Below are positions 18,358 through 28,337 of a DNA stretch of 64,000 nucleotides, piece after piece. The notes under the pieces are model-generated. The model did no database searches, was not told the DNA's origin, and saw only the letters and a list, made by a program, of their open reading frames with translations. Numbering within the stretch: position 1 is the first letter of the stretch; the number at the start of each line of letters is the position of its first letter. The stretch lies in assembly GCA_937959285.1 (NCBI GenBank), contig CALGAR010000089.1, forward strand, positions 34,470-98,469. The letters are read 5' to 3'. Origin of the DNA: an uncultured Bryobacterales bacterium. GTDB lineage: Bacteria; Acidobacteriota; Terriglobia; Bryobacterales; Bryobacteraceae. Made by a program: the position numbers and the translations under genes.

Positions 18358-18656
18358 TAGCGTTCAATGACTTTCGGCACTTTGAAATAACCCGCGCCGG
18401 ACAGCGGCGCATTCTCGAGCGCCAGCGCCTCGCCAAGCGGCTGCACCTCTTTATCCTCGCGAAGCGTGGCCGTCTCCTCCGCTTCGTAGAGAACCTGCGC
18501 CATGGGCTCGACGCCCGTCAGATCCAGCTCGTTGAGCTTGTCAATATGGGTGAGGATTTCATCCAGATCGGCACGAAACCGATGAATTTCCTCGTCGGTC
18601 AGATTCAGATTGGCAAGGCCCGCAATGTAACGGACCTCGTTCTCGGTAATCTTCAC
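18357..18656 (-). CDS. gatC: Asp-tRNA(Asn)/Glu-tRNA(Gln) amidotransferase subunit C
   Basis: A 99-residue small subunit that stabilises the GatA-GatB interface. The N-terminal VRYIAGLANLNLTDEEIHRF and the central LDEILTHIDKLNELDLTGVE and PMAQVL are hallmarks of GatC. It is coupled to gatA (1-base overlap) and to the upstream DUF721 gene (4-base overlap), so the three are almost certainly one transcript. Confidence 0.95.
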   Translation of the reverse strand: MKITENEVRYIAGLANLNLTDEEIHRFRADLDEILTHIDKLNELDLTGVEPMAQVLYEAEETATLREDKEVQPLGEALALENAPLSGAGYFKVPKVIER

Positions 18657-19066
18657 GCTGTTTCCTTCTTCCGCGCAGCCTTATACAGCATGCGCAGCGC
18701 GGGGTTGGGGATTGAGTCGGCCTCGTCGGCGTGGCTCTCGATCAGAGGCAGGCGCCGGTATTCCCTCTGCGGCATCCGTCTCGGGATGGGAAGTCCGATC
18801 CGGAACTCCAACTCCGTTACGATACCAGCGCTGAGCGTCTTCTCGAGGCTCGCCAAAATTTGCGGACGGAGCGTGGTGAGCTGGCGCTGCCAGACTGCAT
18901 CTTCGACCTCGACGACAAGCCGGTTTCGCACCAGCGAAACGACACGGGTATGCGCCGCGATCGTCTTTCCGGCTGCAACGGGCCAAGCCGCCCTTGCCAG
19001 ATCCTCTGGTGTGACGCAGTCACCACACAACTTCGCCTTCGCAATCAGACGACCGGCTCTCTGCAT
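18653..19066 (-). CDS. DUF721 (DciA-like) protein
   Basis: A 137-residue cytoplasmic protein with the DUF721 pattern: W...AAGKTIAAHTRVVSLV near the start, then VVEVEDAVWQRQLTTLRPQI. The DUF721/DciA family includes a replicative helicase operator/loader in bacteria lacking DnaC; whether this copy has that role is inference. It is the first gene of the DUF721-gatC-gatA run. It ends in a basic tail (YKAARKKETA). An alternative is an unassigned nucleic-acid-binding protein. Confidence 0.75.
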   Translation of the reverse strand: MQRAGRLIAKAKLCGDCVTPEDLARAAWPVAAGKTIAAHTRVVSLVRNRLVVEVEDAVWQRQLTTLRPQILASLEKTLSAGIVTELEFRIGLPIPRRMPQREYRRLPLIESHADEADSIPNPALRMLYKAARKKETA

Positions 19067-19234
19067 GTCTGGTTTACCGCCATTGTACCAGAAGCTGTCT
19101 CCCTAGCCGCCTTTTCAGTCGTGTACGGCCTCTCTAAACTGTTGAAATTGAATTGAATAGCGAAATGGGGCGGTGGCCGGAGGATTTGGCGAGGAAAGCG
19201 GGCTTGGGGGCCTCCGTTTGCAACACAATCGCAA

Positions 19235-19240
19235 TATAAT
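19235..19240 (+). promoter_or_regulatory. Candidate -10 element upstream of the DUF1549/DUF1553 gene
   Basis: A perfect TATAAT lies 53 bases before the GTG start in an AT-rich pocket. The matching -35 region is poor at normal spacing (a TTGCAA is present but only 11 bases upstream), so this is a candidate only. Confidence 0.3.
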
Positions 19241-19293
19241 CAACAGGAACGGCCCTGGCGTTCCAATACGGGCTGACCCCACGGGAGGGGGAT

Positions 19294-21312
<2,019 letters not shown>

Positions 21313-21328
21313 GAGGCGCTCCACTGCC

Positions 21329-22750
21329 ATGCGTGAACATGTCCGCATTACCCGAAACCGGCGTGAGTTTCTGACGGATGCCTTCTGCGGCTTTGGGGCG
21401 ATCGCCTTCGCCGCCATGCTTCAAAAGGAAGCGGTTGCGGCGGCCGTCAACCCGCTGGCTCCAAAGCCGCCGCACATGAAAGATCCGAAGGCGAAGCACG
21501 TCATCTTTCTGTTCCTCGCTGGCGGTCCGAGCCACATTGATACGTTCGACCCGAAACCTCTGCTGAACAAACTCCACGGACAGAAGCGGCCGAAGGAGTT
21601 CGGCGAGGTGAAGTATCAATTCATCAACTCGGAATCGCGCCTGATGGGGAGCAAGCGGACCTTCCACCGCTGCGGCAAGAGCGGAATCGAAGTTTCGGAT
21701 CTTTTCCCGCACCTCGGCGAATGCATTGATGATCTGGCTGTCATCCGGTCCTGCCAGGGCGATATGGTCGTGCACTCGGCTGCGCAATACCAATTGTTCA
21801 CAGGCCGGATCATGCCCGGTTTCCCGAGCATGGGCTCGTGGGTGCTGTATGGACTGGGCACGGAAAGTGAATCTCTTCCAGGCTACGTCGTACTGCCTGA
21901 TCCGGATGGCGCGCTCGAAGCCGGACAGCCGATGTACGGCAATGGTTTCCTCCCCGCCGTCTACCAGCCGACGATGCTGCGCCCGGGAAAGCGTCCGATC
22001 CTGAACCTCGACCTTCCTCAGGGTGTTTCGCTTGACGAGCGCAGGCAAACGATCGACCTGATTCGAAACTTGAACGAGGCCGACATGGATCCGGCCGATG
22101 AAGAATTCTCGGCCCGCCTTAACGCCTACGATCTGGCGTTCAAGATGCAAACGGAAGCCCCGGCCGTTTTCGACCTCAGCAAGGAATCACAGAAGACTCT
22201 GGAAATGTACGGCGTTGGCAAGGAGCCCACGGACGATTACGGCAGGCGGTGTCTGCTGGCCCGCCGTCTGGTTGAAAAAGGTGTGCGGTTTGTGACGGTC
22301 GTCTCGGGCGGCGGCCCTGGAGATCTGCAATGGGATGCGCACAGCGACCTCGAGGAAAATCATACCCGAATGGCCGCGCAAACCGACCAGCCCATGGCCG
22401 CGCTCATCAAGGATCTGAAGCAGCGGGGTCTGCTGGATTCCACGCTCATTCTCATCGGCGGCGAGTTCGGGCGTACTCCGGAATCCGAGGGAGGCAAAGG
22501 GCGCGACCATCACAATTACGGCTTCACCTTCCTGATGGGTGGCGGGGGCATCAAGGGCGGCATCGTTCACGGCGCCACTGACGAGATCGGTTTGATGGCG
22601 GTAGAGAAACCGGTGCACTTCCGCGACCTGCACACAACGGTGCTGCACCAGCTTGGGCTCAATCAGGACGCCCTGAGCTTCATGCATCAGGGGCGGCGGG
22701 AGCGCCTCACAGAGATTCAGGGGCAGGTGATAACCGACATCATCGCCTAG
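21329..22750 (+). CDS. DUF1501 (sulfatase-like fold) exported protein
   Basis: A 473-residue protein starting with a Tat-like signal (RNRREFLTDAFCGFGAIAFAA, of which NRREFL is the core). The body follows the DUF1501 pattern: HVIFLFLAGGPSHIDTFDPK, later VTVVSGGGPGDLQWDAHSDL, and GGEFGRTPESEGGKGRDHHN, which resembles the metal-binding end of the alkaline phosphatase/sulfatase superfamily. It almost always sits next to a DUF1549/DUF1553 gene, as here, and the two are probably one transcript. The actual substrate is unknown; a role in handling sulfated or otherwise modified polysaccharide is inferred from neighbours in other genomes. Confidence 0.92.
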   Translation: MREHVRITRNRREFLTDAFCGFGAIAFAAMLQKEAVAAAVNPLAPKPPHMKDPKAKHVIFLFLAGGPSHIDTFDPKPLLNKLHGQKRPKEFGEVKYQFINSESRLMGSKRTFHRCGKSGIEVSDLFPHLGECIDDLAVIRSCQGDMVVHSAAQYQLFTGRIMPGFPSMGSWVLYGLGTESESLPGYVVLPDPDGALEAGQPMYGNGFLPAVYQPTMLRPGKRPILNLDLPQGVSLDERRQTIDLIRNLNEADMDPADEEFSARLNAYDLAFKMQTEAPAVFDLSKESQKTLEMYGVGKEPTDDYGRRCLLARRLVEKGVRFVTVVSGGGPGDLQWDAHSDLEENHTRMAAQTDQPMAALIKDLKQRGLLDSTLILIGGEFGRTPESEGGKGRDHHNYGFTFLMGGGGIKGGIVHGATDEIGLMAVEKPVHFRDLHTTVLHQLGLNQDALSFMHQGRRERLTEIQGQVITDIIA

Positions 22751-22803
22751 GCGGAAGTTGCGGAACCGGGTGCGACGTTCACCCTGGAAGGTTTCACCGG
22801 CTG

Positions 22804-24153
22804 CTACTCGATCCCGTACTCGCGCATCTTGTCGTACAGCAGTCTTCGCTGGATGCCAAGGATGCCGGCGGCACGCGCTTTGTTTCCCTGGGCGGCTTTC
22901 AGCGCCGAGCGCAGAAGATGCTCCTCCACTTGCGCCATCACCCGTTTATACCCATTTTCATAAGGGATCTGCTGAAGCCATAGAGGGCCGGAAACGACGG
23001 GACTCTTCGACAGTTCGATACAATCCGCGGTAATGGCCTCGCCGGGAGCGATCGCGATTGCGCGAGCAATGACATTCTCCAGCTCTCTGACATTGCCCGG
23101 CCAATCGTGTGAGAGGAGCAAGTCGAGAGCCTCACGGCGGATACTTACCGGGCGCTCTGATCTGCCAAGGAAGCGCTGCACGAGAAGCGGGATATCCTCA
23201 CGGCGTTCGCGCAGCGGCGGCAACGAAATTTGAACGACGTTGAGACGGTAGTAGAGATCCTCTCTGAATTTACCCGTAGCGACGGCCTTTTGCAGATCCT
23301 GAGCGGTTGCCGCCACTAAACGAAAATCGACTCTGATCGGGCGATTGCTGCCCAGGCGCTCCACCACTCGCTCCTGAATCGCGCGCAGAAGTTTGGGCTG
23401 CAAAGCGAGCGGCAATTCTCCCACTTCATCGAGGAAGAGTGTCCCGCCATCGGCTTCCTCAAACCGTCCGACGCGCCGGTAGAAGGCGTTCGTGAAGGCT
23501 CCCTTCTCATGGCCGAACAATTCGGCCTCCAGAAGCGCTTCCGGAATCGCTGCGCAATTGACCTTTACCAGCGGTTTGGAAGCGCGGGGGCTGAATTCGT
23601 GAATCGCGTTCGCGACAAGTTCCTTTCCGGTTCCGGATTCGCCCGTGATCAGTACCGTGGTGCTGGAATTGGCAACGCGGCCGATCATTTTATAGACCGC
23701 CTGCATTGCGGGACTGTGCCCCACGATGGCAGGAATTGCCGGGGTGGGCGTCTGAGTAGCACGGAGGGCCCGCACTTCGCGATCCAGTTCCCGATATTCG
23801 AGAGCCCGCCGCACGAGGACCAGCAAGTGATCGAAATCCACGGGTTTGGTGATATAGTCGAAGGCCCCAAGCTGCGTTGCGCGAATCGCGCTGCTGCTGG
23901 TGGTGTCGGCGGTCATGATAATGACGGCAGTATCTGAATATCCCTGCCGGAGCCGTTGGAGCATTGCCAGTCCGTCCATCCCCGGCAAACGAATGTCTAC
24001 GAGCGCGAGATCCGGCTCTTCCCGAAGGGCTATCTCCAGGCCGCACTCGGCATCTTTGGCGGGAAGCACGTCGTAACCTTCGTCGCCAAGCATTATGCGC
24101 AGGGACTGCAGGGCGACTTCTTCGTCTTCCACCACTAGGATTCTGGCCTTCAC
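22804..24153 (-). CDS. Sigma-54-dependent response regulator, NtrC family
   Basis: A 449-residue regulator. The receiver domain spans 1-120 with phosphoacceptor D53 (LALVDIRLPGMD). The AAA+ module has Walker A GESGTGKE (171-178) and Walker B GGTLFLDE (236-243). The C-terminal Fis-type helix-turn-helix is LKAAQGNKARAAGILGIQ. The sigma-54 contact loop, normally GAFTGA, reads GAFTNA (218-223), an uncommon but tolerated-looking variant. Its start overlaps the stop of the upstream histidine kinase by 4 bases, so the two form a two-component operon. The divergent neighbour is a czcCBA-like efflux operon with a candidate -24/-12 promoter, the likely target. Confidence 0.93.
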   Translation of the reverse strand: MKARILVVEDEEVALQSLRIMLGDEGYDVLPAKDAECGLEIALREEPDLALVDIRLPGMDGLAMLQRLRQGYSDTAVIIMTADTTSSSAIRATQLGAFDYITKPVDFDHLLVLVRRALEYRELDREVRALRATQTPTPAIPAIVGHSPAMQAVYKMIGRVANSSTTVLITGESGTGKELVANAIHEFSPRASKPLVKVNCAAIPEALLEAELFGHEKGAFTNAFYRRVGRFEEADGGTLFLDEVGELPLALQPKLLRAIQERVVERLGSNRPIRVDFRLVAATAQDLQKAVATGKFREDLYYRLNVVQISLPPLRERREDIPLLVQRFLGRSERPVSIRREALDLLLSHDWPGNVRELENVIARAIAIAPGEAITADCIELSKSPVVSGPLWLQQIPYENGYKRVMAQVEEHLLRSALKAAQGNKARAAGILGIQRRLLYDKMREYGIE

Positions 24154-25637
24154 GCTTGAACCTCCGTCGAACTATCAACTGGCAGTTCAATCTGAAAGTG
24201 CGCCCCATTCACGGACGGGTGCTCATTGTGAACGTATTGAATCGTCGCGCCCATTTTCTCCAGCAGCGTGCGCGTCACTGCCAGACCGAGACCGGTGCCG
24301 GAGGGCTTGGTAGTGTAGAACGTCTCGAATAAATGCTCCTGCTGCTCTTCTGAGAGACCGGGGCCGGAGTCCCGGATGCTGATGCGTACCCGCGAATCCG
24401 TCTTCTGCAGGTCAATCCACACGCGTCCCTCCGTGCCCGCGGCATCTATCGCGTTCAGGAGCAGATTCATCACGGCCTGCTGAAGGTGATTCCCATCGAT
24501 CCGGGCGCATATGTCGCCGGATCCATTCAACACCGCCTGAATGCGCCGTTCTTGCATTTGAGGCTTGACCAAAGCGAGGGTGCGCTCCAGGACCGGGCGG
24601 ACCGGCTGAAGCCGCAAGCGCTCCGGTTCGTCGGGGCCGAAGACAAGCAGACTTCGGAGTAAACTGTCGAGACGGTTGACTTCGGCCAGAACCATCGGAA
24701 TGCTCTTGTCTGCCACTTCGTGACCCTGAAGCCGCCGCGCCAGCATCTGCACAGTCAAGCGGATGCTGTTGAGTGGATTACGTATCTCATGGGCGATGCC
24801 GGCCACCACAAGCCCCATAACGCGCAAACGGTCTTCCCGGCGAAGATCCGCTTCAAGCTTCTGACGGCCTTCCGCCATCTCGTTAATTGCGGTGACAATC
24901 GGCTGAAGCTCATTCTGCTGTTCGGACAGCCGGTACGAAGGGTCGGTGCGAAGATGAGCCAGTCCAGTCTGGATTGCGGCGAATCCGCGCTGCATGCGAT
25001 AGCTGATAACCAAAGACCCGCCCGCGCCTAGAAGCGCCAGGGTCAGAGCGCTGATGAGAATGAGATTGCGGTGGAGGTTACGCGATTCGTTGAAACCGAT
25101 GTAACGCTTGAGTCCCCACGCCGCCAGGTTGCTATCACGGGAGGATAGGACGCACACCACCACGAGATCCAATTGATCGTCGAACACGCGGACTGCAACT
25201 CGTCCCGTTTGGCGCGACTCGGCCAGTGCTTCGAGCACAGCATCCCGTTCGATGGCTGGCTGTTTGAGGTCGCTGCCCGGTTCGGTGTGGGTCGGAAAGC
25301 TATGGCCAATGACGGATGTGCCGACCAGGTATCCGCCCTCCACGTTGGGGTAGGACCGTAGGACAGCATAGGAAACGCGCCGAAGGATGCGGTCCTGCCT
25401 GGAGTTGGCCGGAATCATCTCCAGATGGCTAAACCTCTGGGCCTGTTTCGCCCGGAGCAATTCCTGCACGGCGCTGGCGAGGCTCTTTTGGGCGTCCGAA
25501 ACGACCGTCGAGCGCAGGTTCCGCACCAGATTTGAGAACAGCAGGGCGGCAACCGCGATCGCCGCCAGCGTGGTCAACAAAAGCAGAGTCTGAAGCCGCT
25601 GCGCGGCTCGCACTTTCGGAAACTGCATCGCTTCCAC
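24150..25637 (-). CDS. Membrane sensor histidine kinase, NtrB-like output
   Basis: Inner-membrane kinase of 495 residues. TM1 lies near residues 17-37 and TM2 near 191-213, enclosing a periplasmic sensor domain of about 150 residues with no recognised fold. A HAMP-like linker follows, then the phosphoacceptor His283 in VVAGIAHEIRNPLNSIRLTV, the N box NLLLNAIDAAG, G1 DSGPGL and G2 GTGLGLAVTRT. It is the first gene of the operon and overlaps the regulator by 4 bases. The called start is a GTG; an ATG 9 bases downstream (25628) is equally possible. Divergence from a heavy-metal-type efflux operon suggests that it senses periplasmic metal, which is inference. Confidence 0.92.
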   Translation of the reverse strand: MEAMQFPKVRAAQRLQTLLLLTTLAAIAVAALLFSNLVRNLRSTVVSDAQKSLASAVQELLRAKQAQRFSHLEMIPANSRQDRILRRVSYAVLRSYPNVEGGYLVGTSVIGHSFPTHTEPGSDLKQPAIERDAVLEALAESRQTGRVAVRVFDDQLDLVVVCVLSSRDSNLAAWGLKRYIGFNESRNLHRNLILISALTLALLGAGGSLVISYRMQRGFAAIQTGLAHLRTDPSYRLSEQQNELQPIVTAINEMAEGRQKLEADLRREDRLRVMGLVVAGIAHEIRNPLNSIRLTVQMLARRLQGHEVADKSIPMVLAEVNRLDSLLRSLLVFGPDEPERLRLQPVRPVLERTLALVKPQMQERRIQAVLNGSGDICARIDGNHLQQAVMNLLLNAIDAAGTEGRVWIDLQKTDSRVRISIRDSGPGLSEEQQEHLFETFYTTKPSGTGLGLAVTRTLLEKMGATIQYVHNEHPSVNGAHFQIELPVDSSTEVQA

Positions 25638-25680
25638 AGCGACACCCGTCTGGTCTCGTTAGTTCCGGCCGCAGTAAGGC

Positions 25681-25702
25681 AAAACCGCGGCCAGCCGGTT
25701 TT
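25681..25702. other. Hairpin in the kinase leader region
   Basis: A 7-base-pair stem AAAACCG/CGGTTTT with an 8-base loop lies 44 bases upstream of the histidine kinase start. On the plus strand it is followed by CTTTT, so it resembles an intrinsic terminator for plus-strand transcription and might insulate the divergent promoters. On the minus strand it would sit in the kinase 5-prime leader. Confidence 0.3.
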
Positions 25703-25744
25703 CTTTTGCTGCCTTCATACCCGGACCTGAACCGAAAGAGCCGG

Positions 25745-25772
25745 TGTACGCTTTCCGTACAGATAGTGTACG
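25745..25772 (+). promoter_or_regulatory. Phased TGTACG half-site array, candidate activator site (UAS)
   Basis: Three 6-base half-sites alternate in orientation with constant 5-base spacers: TGTACG (25745-25750), CGTACA (25756-25761), TGTACG (25767-25772). The 11-base period puts all three on one face of the helix. The first two form a perfect TGTACG-N5-CGTACA palindrome. The array is centred about 100 bases before the predicted start of czc transcription, the usual place for an NtrC-type enhancer site. Confidence 0.5.
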
Positions 25773-25834
25773 CCAATCACACGGCTGCGCAGGGTCAGGC
25801 CGTCTTGAGGCAATAAAACTACGAACTTGGCTGA

Positions 25835-25849
25835 TGGTCTGACGTTTGC
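25835..25849 (+). promoter_or_regulatory. Candidate sigma-54 (-24/-12) promoter of the efflux operon
   Basis: TGGTCTGACGTTTGC keeps the invariant GG and GC separated by 10 bases and the TGG...TTGC framework of the consensus, though the -24 box is TGGTC rather than TGGCA. It predicts a transcript starting near 25860, only about 10 bases before the czcC-like start, a short leader that weakens the call. A divergent NtrC-family gene supports it. Confidence 0.45.
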
Positions 25850-25869
25850 CCTCTCCTGGAAGATTCAGG

Positions 25870-27162
25870 ATGATGAACGATCTACTTGTACGCGTTCTGG
25901 TCGCGGGCCTGTGCTTGCTCGCCGTGATGCGTCCGTCTCGGGGGCAGGCGGCTCCACCGCCTGGGCCGCTTACGGTCGATGAGGCTGTCAAAGAAGCGCT
26001 TGACCACAATCTCGGTTTGCTCGCGCGGCGGTTCAATATCTCTATCGCCGAGGCTGGCCTGATCACCGCGCGTCTTCGTCCGAATCCGGTCCTGGCGATT
26101 GGCGGGGACCACCTGGACCTGCTCGGGACACACTACAACACGATCAATAACGCGGGACCGCAGGAGTTCAGCATTCGGACCGACTTCGTCTTTGAGCGCG
26201 GCGGGAAGCGCCAAAGCCGTATGGAAGTCGCAACGAATTCCATCCACATAGCGCAACTCGAGTTTCTCGATGCCGTGCGCAAGCTCATTCTCGATGTACA
26301 GAGCGCTTTCGTGGACCTCCAACTGGCGAAAGCGAACCTCGCGCTTGCGGAGGAAAGCCTCAAGGCTATGACGCAGGTGGTTGCGTTGAATGCGGCACGC
26401 GTTAAGTCCGGCGATCTTGCGGAGGTTGAGCTGGTGCGCAGCAGGGTCGCCGCGTTGCAGTTCAAGAACCAGGTAAGGCAAGCCGGTCTGAAAATCCGCA
26501 CAACAACGAACCGGTTGCAACTCCTTCTGGGTCGGACAGAGACGAGTGGAAGTCTCGAAGTGGACGGCAGTTTTCGGCGCGACCCGGATCCGCCGGATCT
26601 TAACACCTTGCGTGAAATGGCCCGGCAATTGAGGCCCGACCTTCAGGCGCTGCGTCGGGAACAGGCCCGTTCACAAGCGGAACTTCGCCTGCAACTCGCG
26701 CAGGGGAAAGTCGATTATGTGATCGGTTCCGAGTACCGGAGGCAGCAGGGTATCGCTGGAACAGGGAACTCTTTGGGAATCTTTTTCCAGGCCGACATTC
26801 CGGTGTTCAACCGGAATCAAGGCGAAATCGAGCGCGTCCGGCGCGAGCAGCGCCAGATTGAGGCGAGACTGCGAGAGCTCGAAGCGACCATTGCCGTTGA
26901 GTTGGAAAACGCATACGAGCAATTTGCAACCGCACGGACTCTGCTCACCGATATCGAACAGGACATGCTCCGCCAGGCGGGCGATGTGCGGAGCATTACC
27001 GAATACTCCTATTTGCGCGGGGAGGCCACATTGATTGAGTTCCTCGATGCGCAACGGGCGTTCAACGAAACGATGCAAGCCTACAACGAAGCGCGAGCCG
27101 AATACGCCCGGAGTCTCTACGTACTGGACTCGGTTACAGGGATGTCAGGAAGAACCAAATGA
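25870..27162 (+). CDS. czcC: Outer-membrane efflux protein, TolC/CzcC family
   Basis: Outer-membrane channel of a tripartite HME-RND efflux system, about 430 residues. A signal peptide covers about residues 1-22 (LLVRVLVAGLCLLAVM, then RPSRGQA). Two OEP repeats follow, with long amphipathic coiled-coil helices (RKLILDVQSAFVDLQLAKAN; RREQRQIEARLRELEATIAV). The conserved glycine/proline entry ARLRPNPVLAIGGDH matches CzcC/CusC. Adjacent ATGs at 25870 and 25873 compete, and a TTG at 25846 falls inside the candidate promoter and is rejected. It overlaps the adaptor gene by 4 bases. Symbol used in the broad sense; the metal is unknown. Confidence 0.88.
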   Translation: MMNDLLVRVLVAGLCLLAVMRPSRGQAAPPPGPLTVDEAVKEALDHNLGLLARRFNISIAEAGLITARLRPNPVLAIGGDHLDLLGTHYNTINNAGPQEFSIRTDFVFERGGKRQSRMEVATNSIHIAQLEFLDAVRKLILDVQSAFVDLQLAKANLALAEESLKAMTQVVALNAARVKSGDLAEVELVRSRVAALQFKNQVRQAGLKIRTTTNRLQLLLGRTETSGSLEVDGSFRRDPDPPDLNTLREMARQLRPDLQALRREQARSQAELRLQLAQGKVDYVIGSEYRRQQGIAGTGNSLGIFFQADIPVFNRNQGEIERVRREQRQIEARLRELEATIAVELENAYEQFATARTLLTDIEQDMLRQAGDVRSITEYSYLRGEATLIEFLDAQRAFNETMQAYNEARAEYARSLYVLDSVTGMSGRTK

Positions 27163-28328
27163 AGCACTGCGGTTTGATAATAGCGGCCTCGGCCTGGCTG
27201 TTCTGCTCCGGATGTCTGCGCAACGAAACGCACGGCGCCGGAGGCGCAACCGCGCATGCGGCGGAGCAGCCTTCGAACGACAGAGAGGTGTGGCTTGCAC
27301 CGGGCTCACCGCAGCTGGAACGAATCAAAGTCAAGACGGCTGAAGCTGCGAGCTTGCCGCAGGAAGAAGTCACTGCACCCGGCAAGATCCAAGCGATCCC
27401 CACACGGATTTCCAGGGTGGCTGTCCCGGTTGCCGGACGTATCCGGCGCGTGACGGTGGGGCTCGGAGATTCGGTCCGGGCTGGACAAGTCCTGTTTACG
27501 CTTGAGAGCCCGGAAGCGGCCTCATCAGTGTCCGCTTACCGGCAGGCGGAGGCGCGAGCCGGCCAGGCGAAAGCTGCGTTAGCGAAGGCCGAGGCTGATC
27601 TCAGCCGGGTCCGGGATCTGTTTGAGCACCGGGCAATTGCGCAGAAAGAGGTGATCAGCGCGGAAGCAGCGCTGGCTCAGGCAAAGGCTGAATGGGAACA
27701 GGCGTCCGCGGCAATCCAGGAAAGCCTCGGCCGGTTGAATATCCTTGGGTTGACGCCCGGAGAATTCCAGCAGGAAATCGAAGTCCGCGCCCCGGTTTCC
27801 GGCAAGATCCTGGACATCAGCGTTGCCCCCGGGGAATACCGCAACGACACAAGCGTGCCGGTCATCACCATAGCGGATCTGGCCACCGTTTACATCGTGG
27901 CGGATGTTCCCGAAAGCCTGATACGGCTCATCACAACGGGTGAGCGGATTGAAGTGCACCTCGCAGCTTTTCCCGGCGAGGTGTTTTCAGGACGAGTGGC
28001 AAGAATCGCAGACGTCGTAAATCCTGCAACCCGCACAATCCAGGTGATCGCTGAAATGCCAAATCCCCAAGGGCGTCTGAGGCCCGAGATGTTTGGCGAA
28101 ATTCGTCACGAGGAGACGTTCAAATTCATGCCTGTTGTGCCGGGCTCGGCGATTGTGGAGCGCGAGGGCTACAGCGTGGTCTGGCGGGAGAAGGGCCGTG
28201 GACACTTTGAGGCTGTCCGTGTCACCACAGGGAAGCCGCGCGGTGAAGTGGTGCCGGTGCTTTCAGGGATCCAGGCGGGCGACCGGATCGTGGTTGACGG
28301 AACCATGCTTCTTGAACGAGGCAACTGA
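27159..28328 (+). CDS. czcB: Efflux RND transporter periplasmic adaptor, CzcB type
   Basis: Membrane-fusion protein of 389 residues with a lipoprotein signal (residues 1-19, lipobox LFCSGC). The biotinyl-lipoyl-like halves flank a coiled coil (AGQAKAALAKAEADLSRVRD), followed by a beta-barrel domain (ATVYIVADVPESLIRLI) and a membrane-proximal domain. It bridges the CzcA-like pump and the outer-membrane channel. The segment PVAGRIRRVTVGLGDSVRAG is characteristic. It begins at an ATGA overlap with czcC and ends 9 bases before czcA. No His-rich N-terminal metal-binding segment is seen, so the metal is not predicted. Confidence 0.9.
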   Translation: MKHCGLIIAASAWLFCSGCLRNETHGAGGATAHAAEQPSNDREVWLAPGSPQLERIKVKTAEAASLPQEEVTAPGKIQAIPTRISRVAVPVAGRIRRVTVGLGDSVRAGQVLFTLESPEAASSVSAYRQAEARAGQAKAALAKAEADLSRVRDLFEHRAIAQKEVISAEAALAQAKAEWEQASAAIQESLGRLNILGLTPGEFQQEIEVRAPVSGKILDISVAPGEYRNDTSVPVITIADLATVYIVADVPESLIRLITTGERIEVHLAAFPGEVFSGRVARIADVVNPATRTIQVIAEMPNPQGRLRPEMFGEIRHEETFKFMPVVPGSAIVEREGYSVVWREKGRGHFEAVRVTTGKPRGEVVPVLSGIQAGDRIVVDGTMLLERGN

Positions 28329-28337
28329 CCGAAGAAC

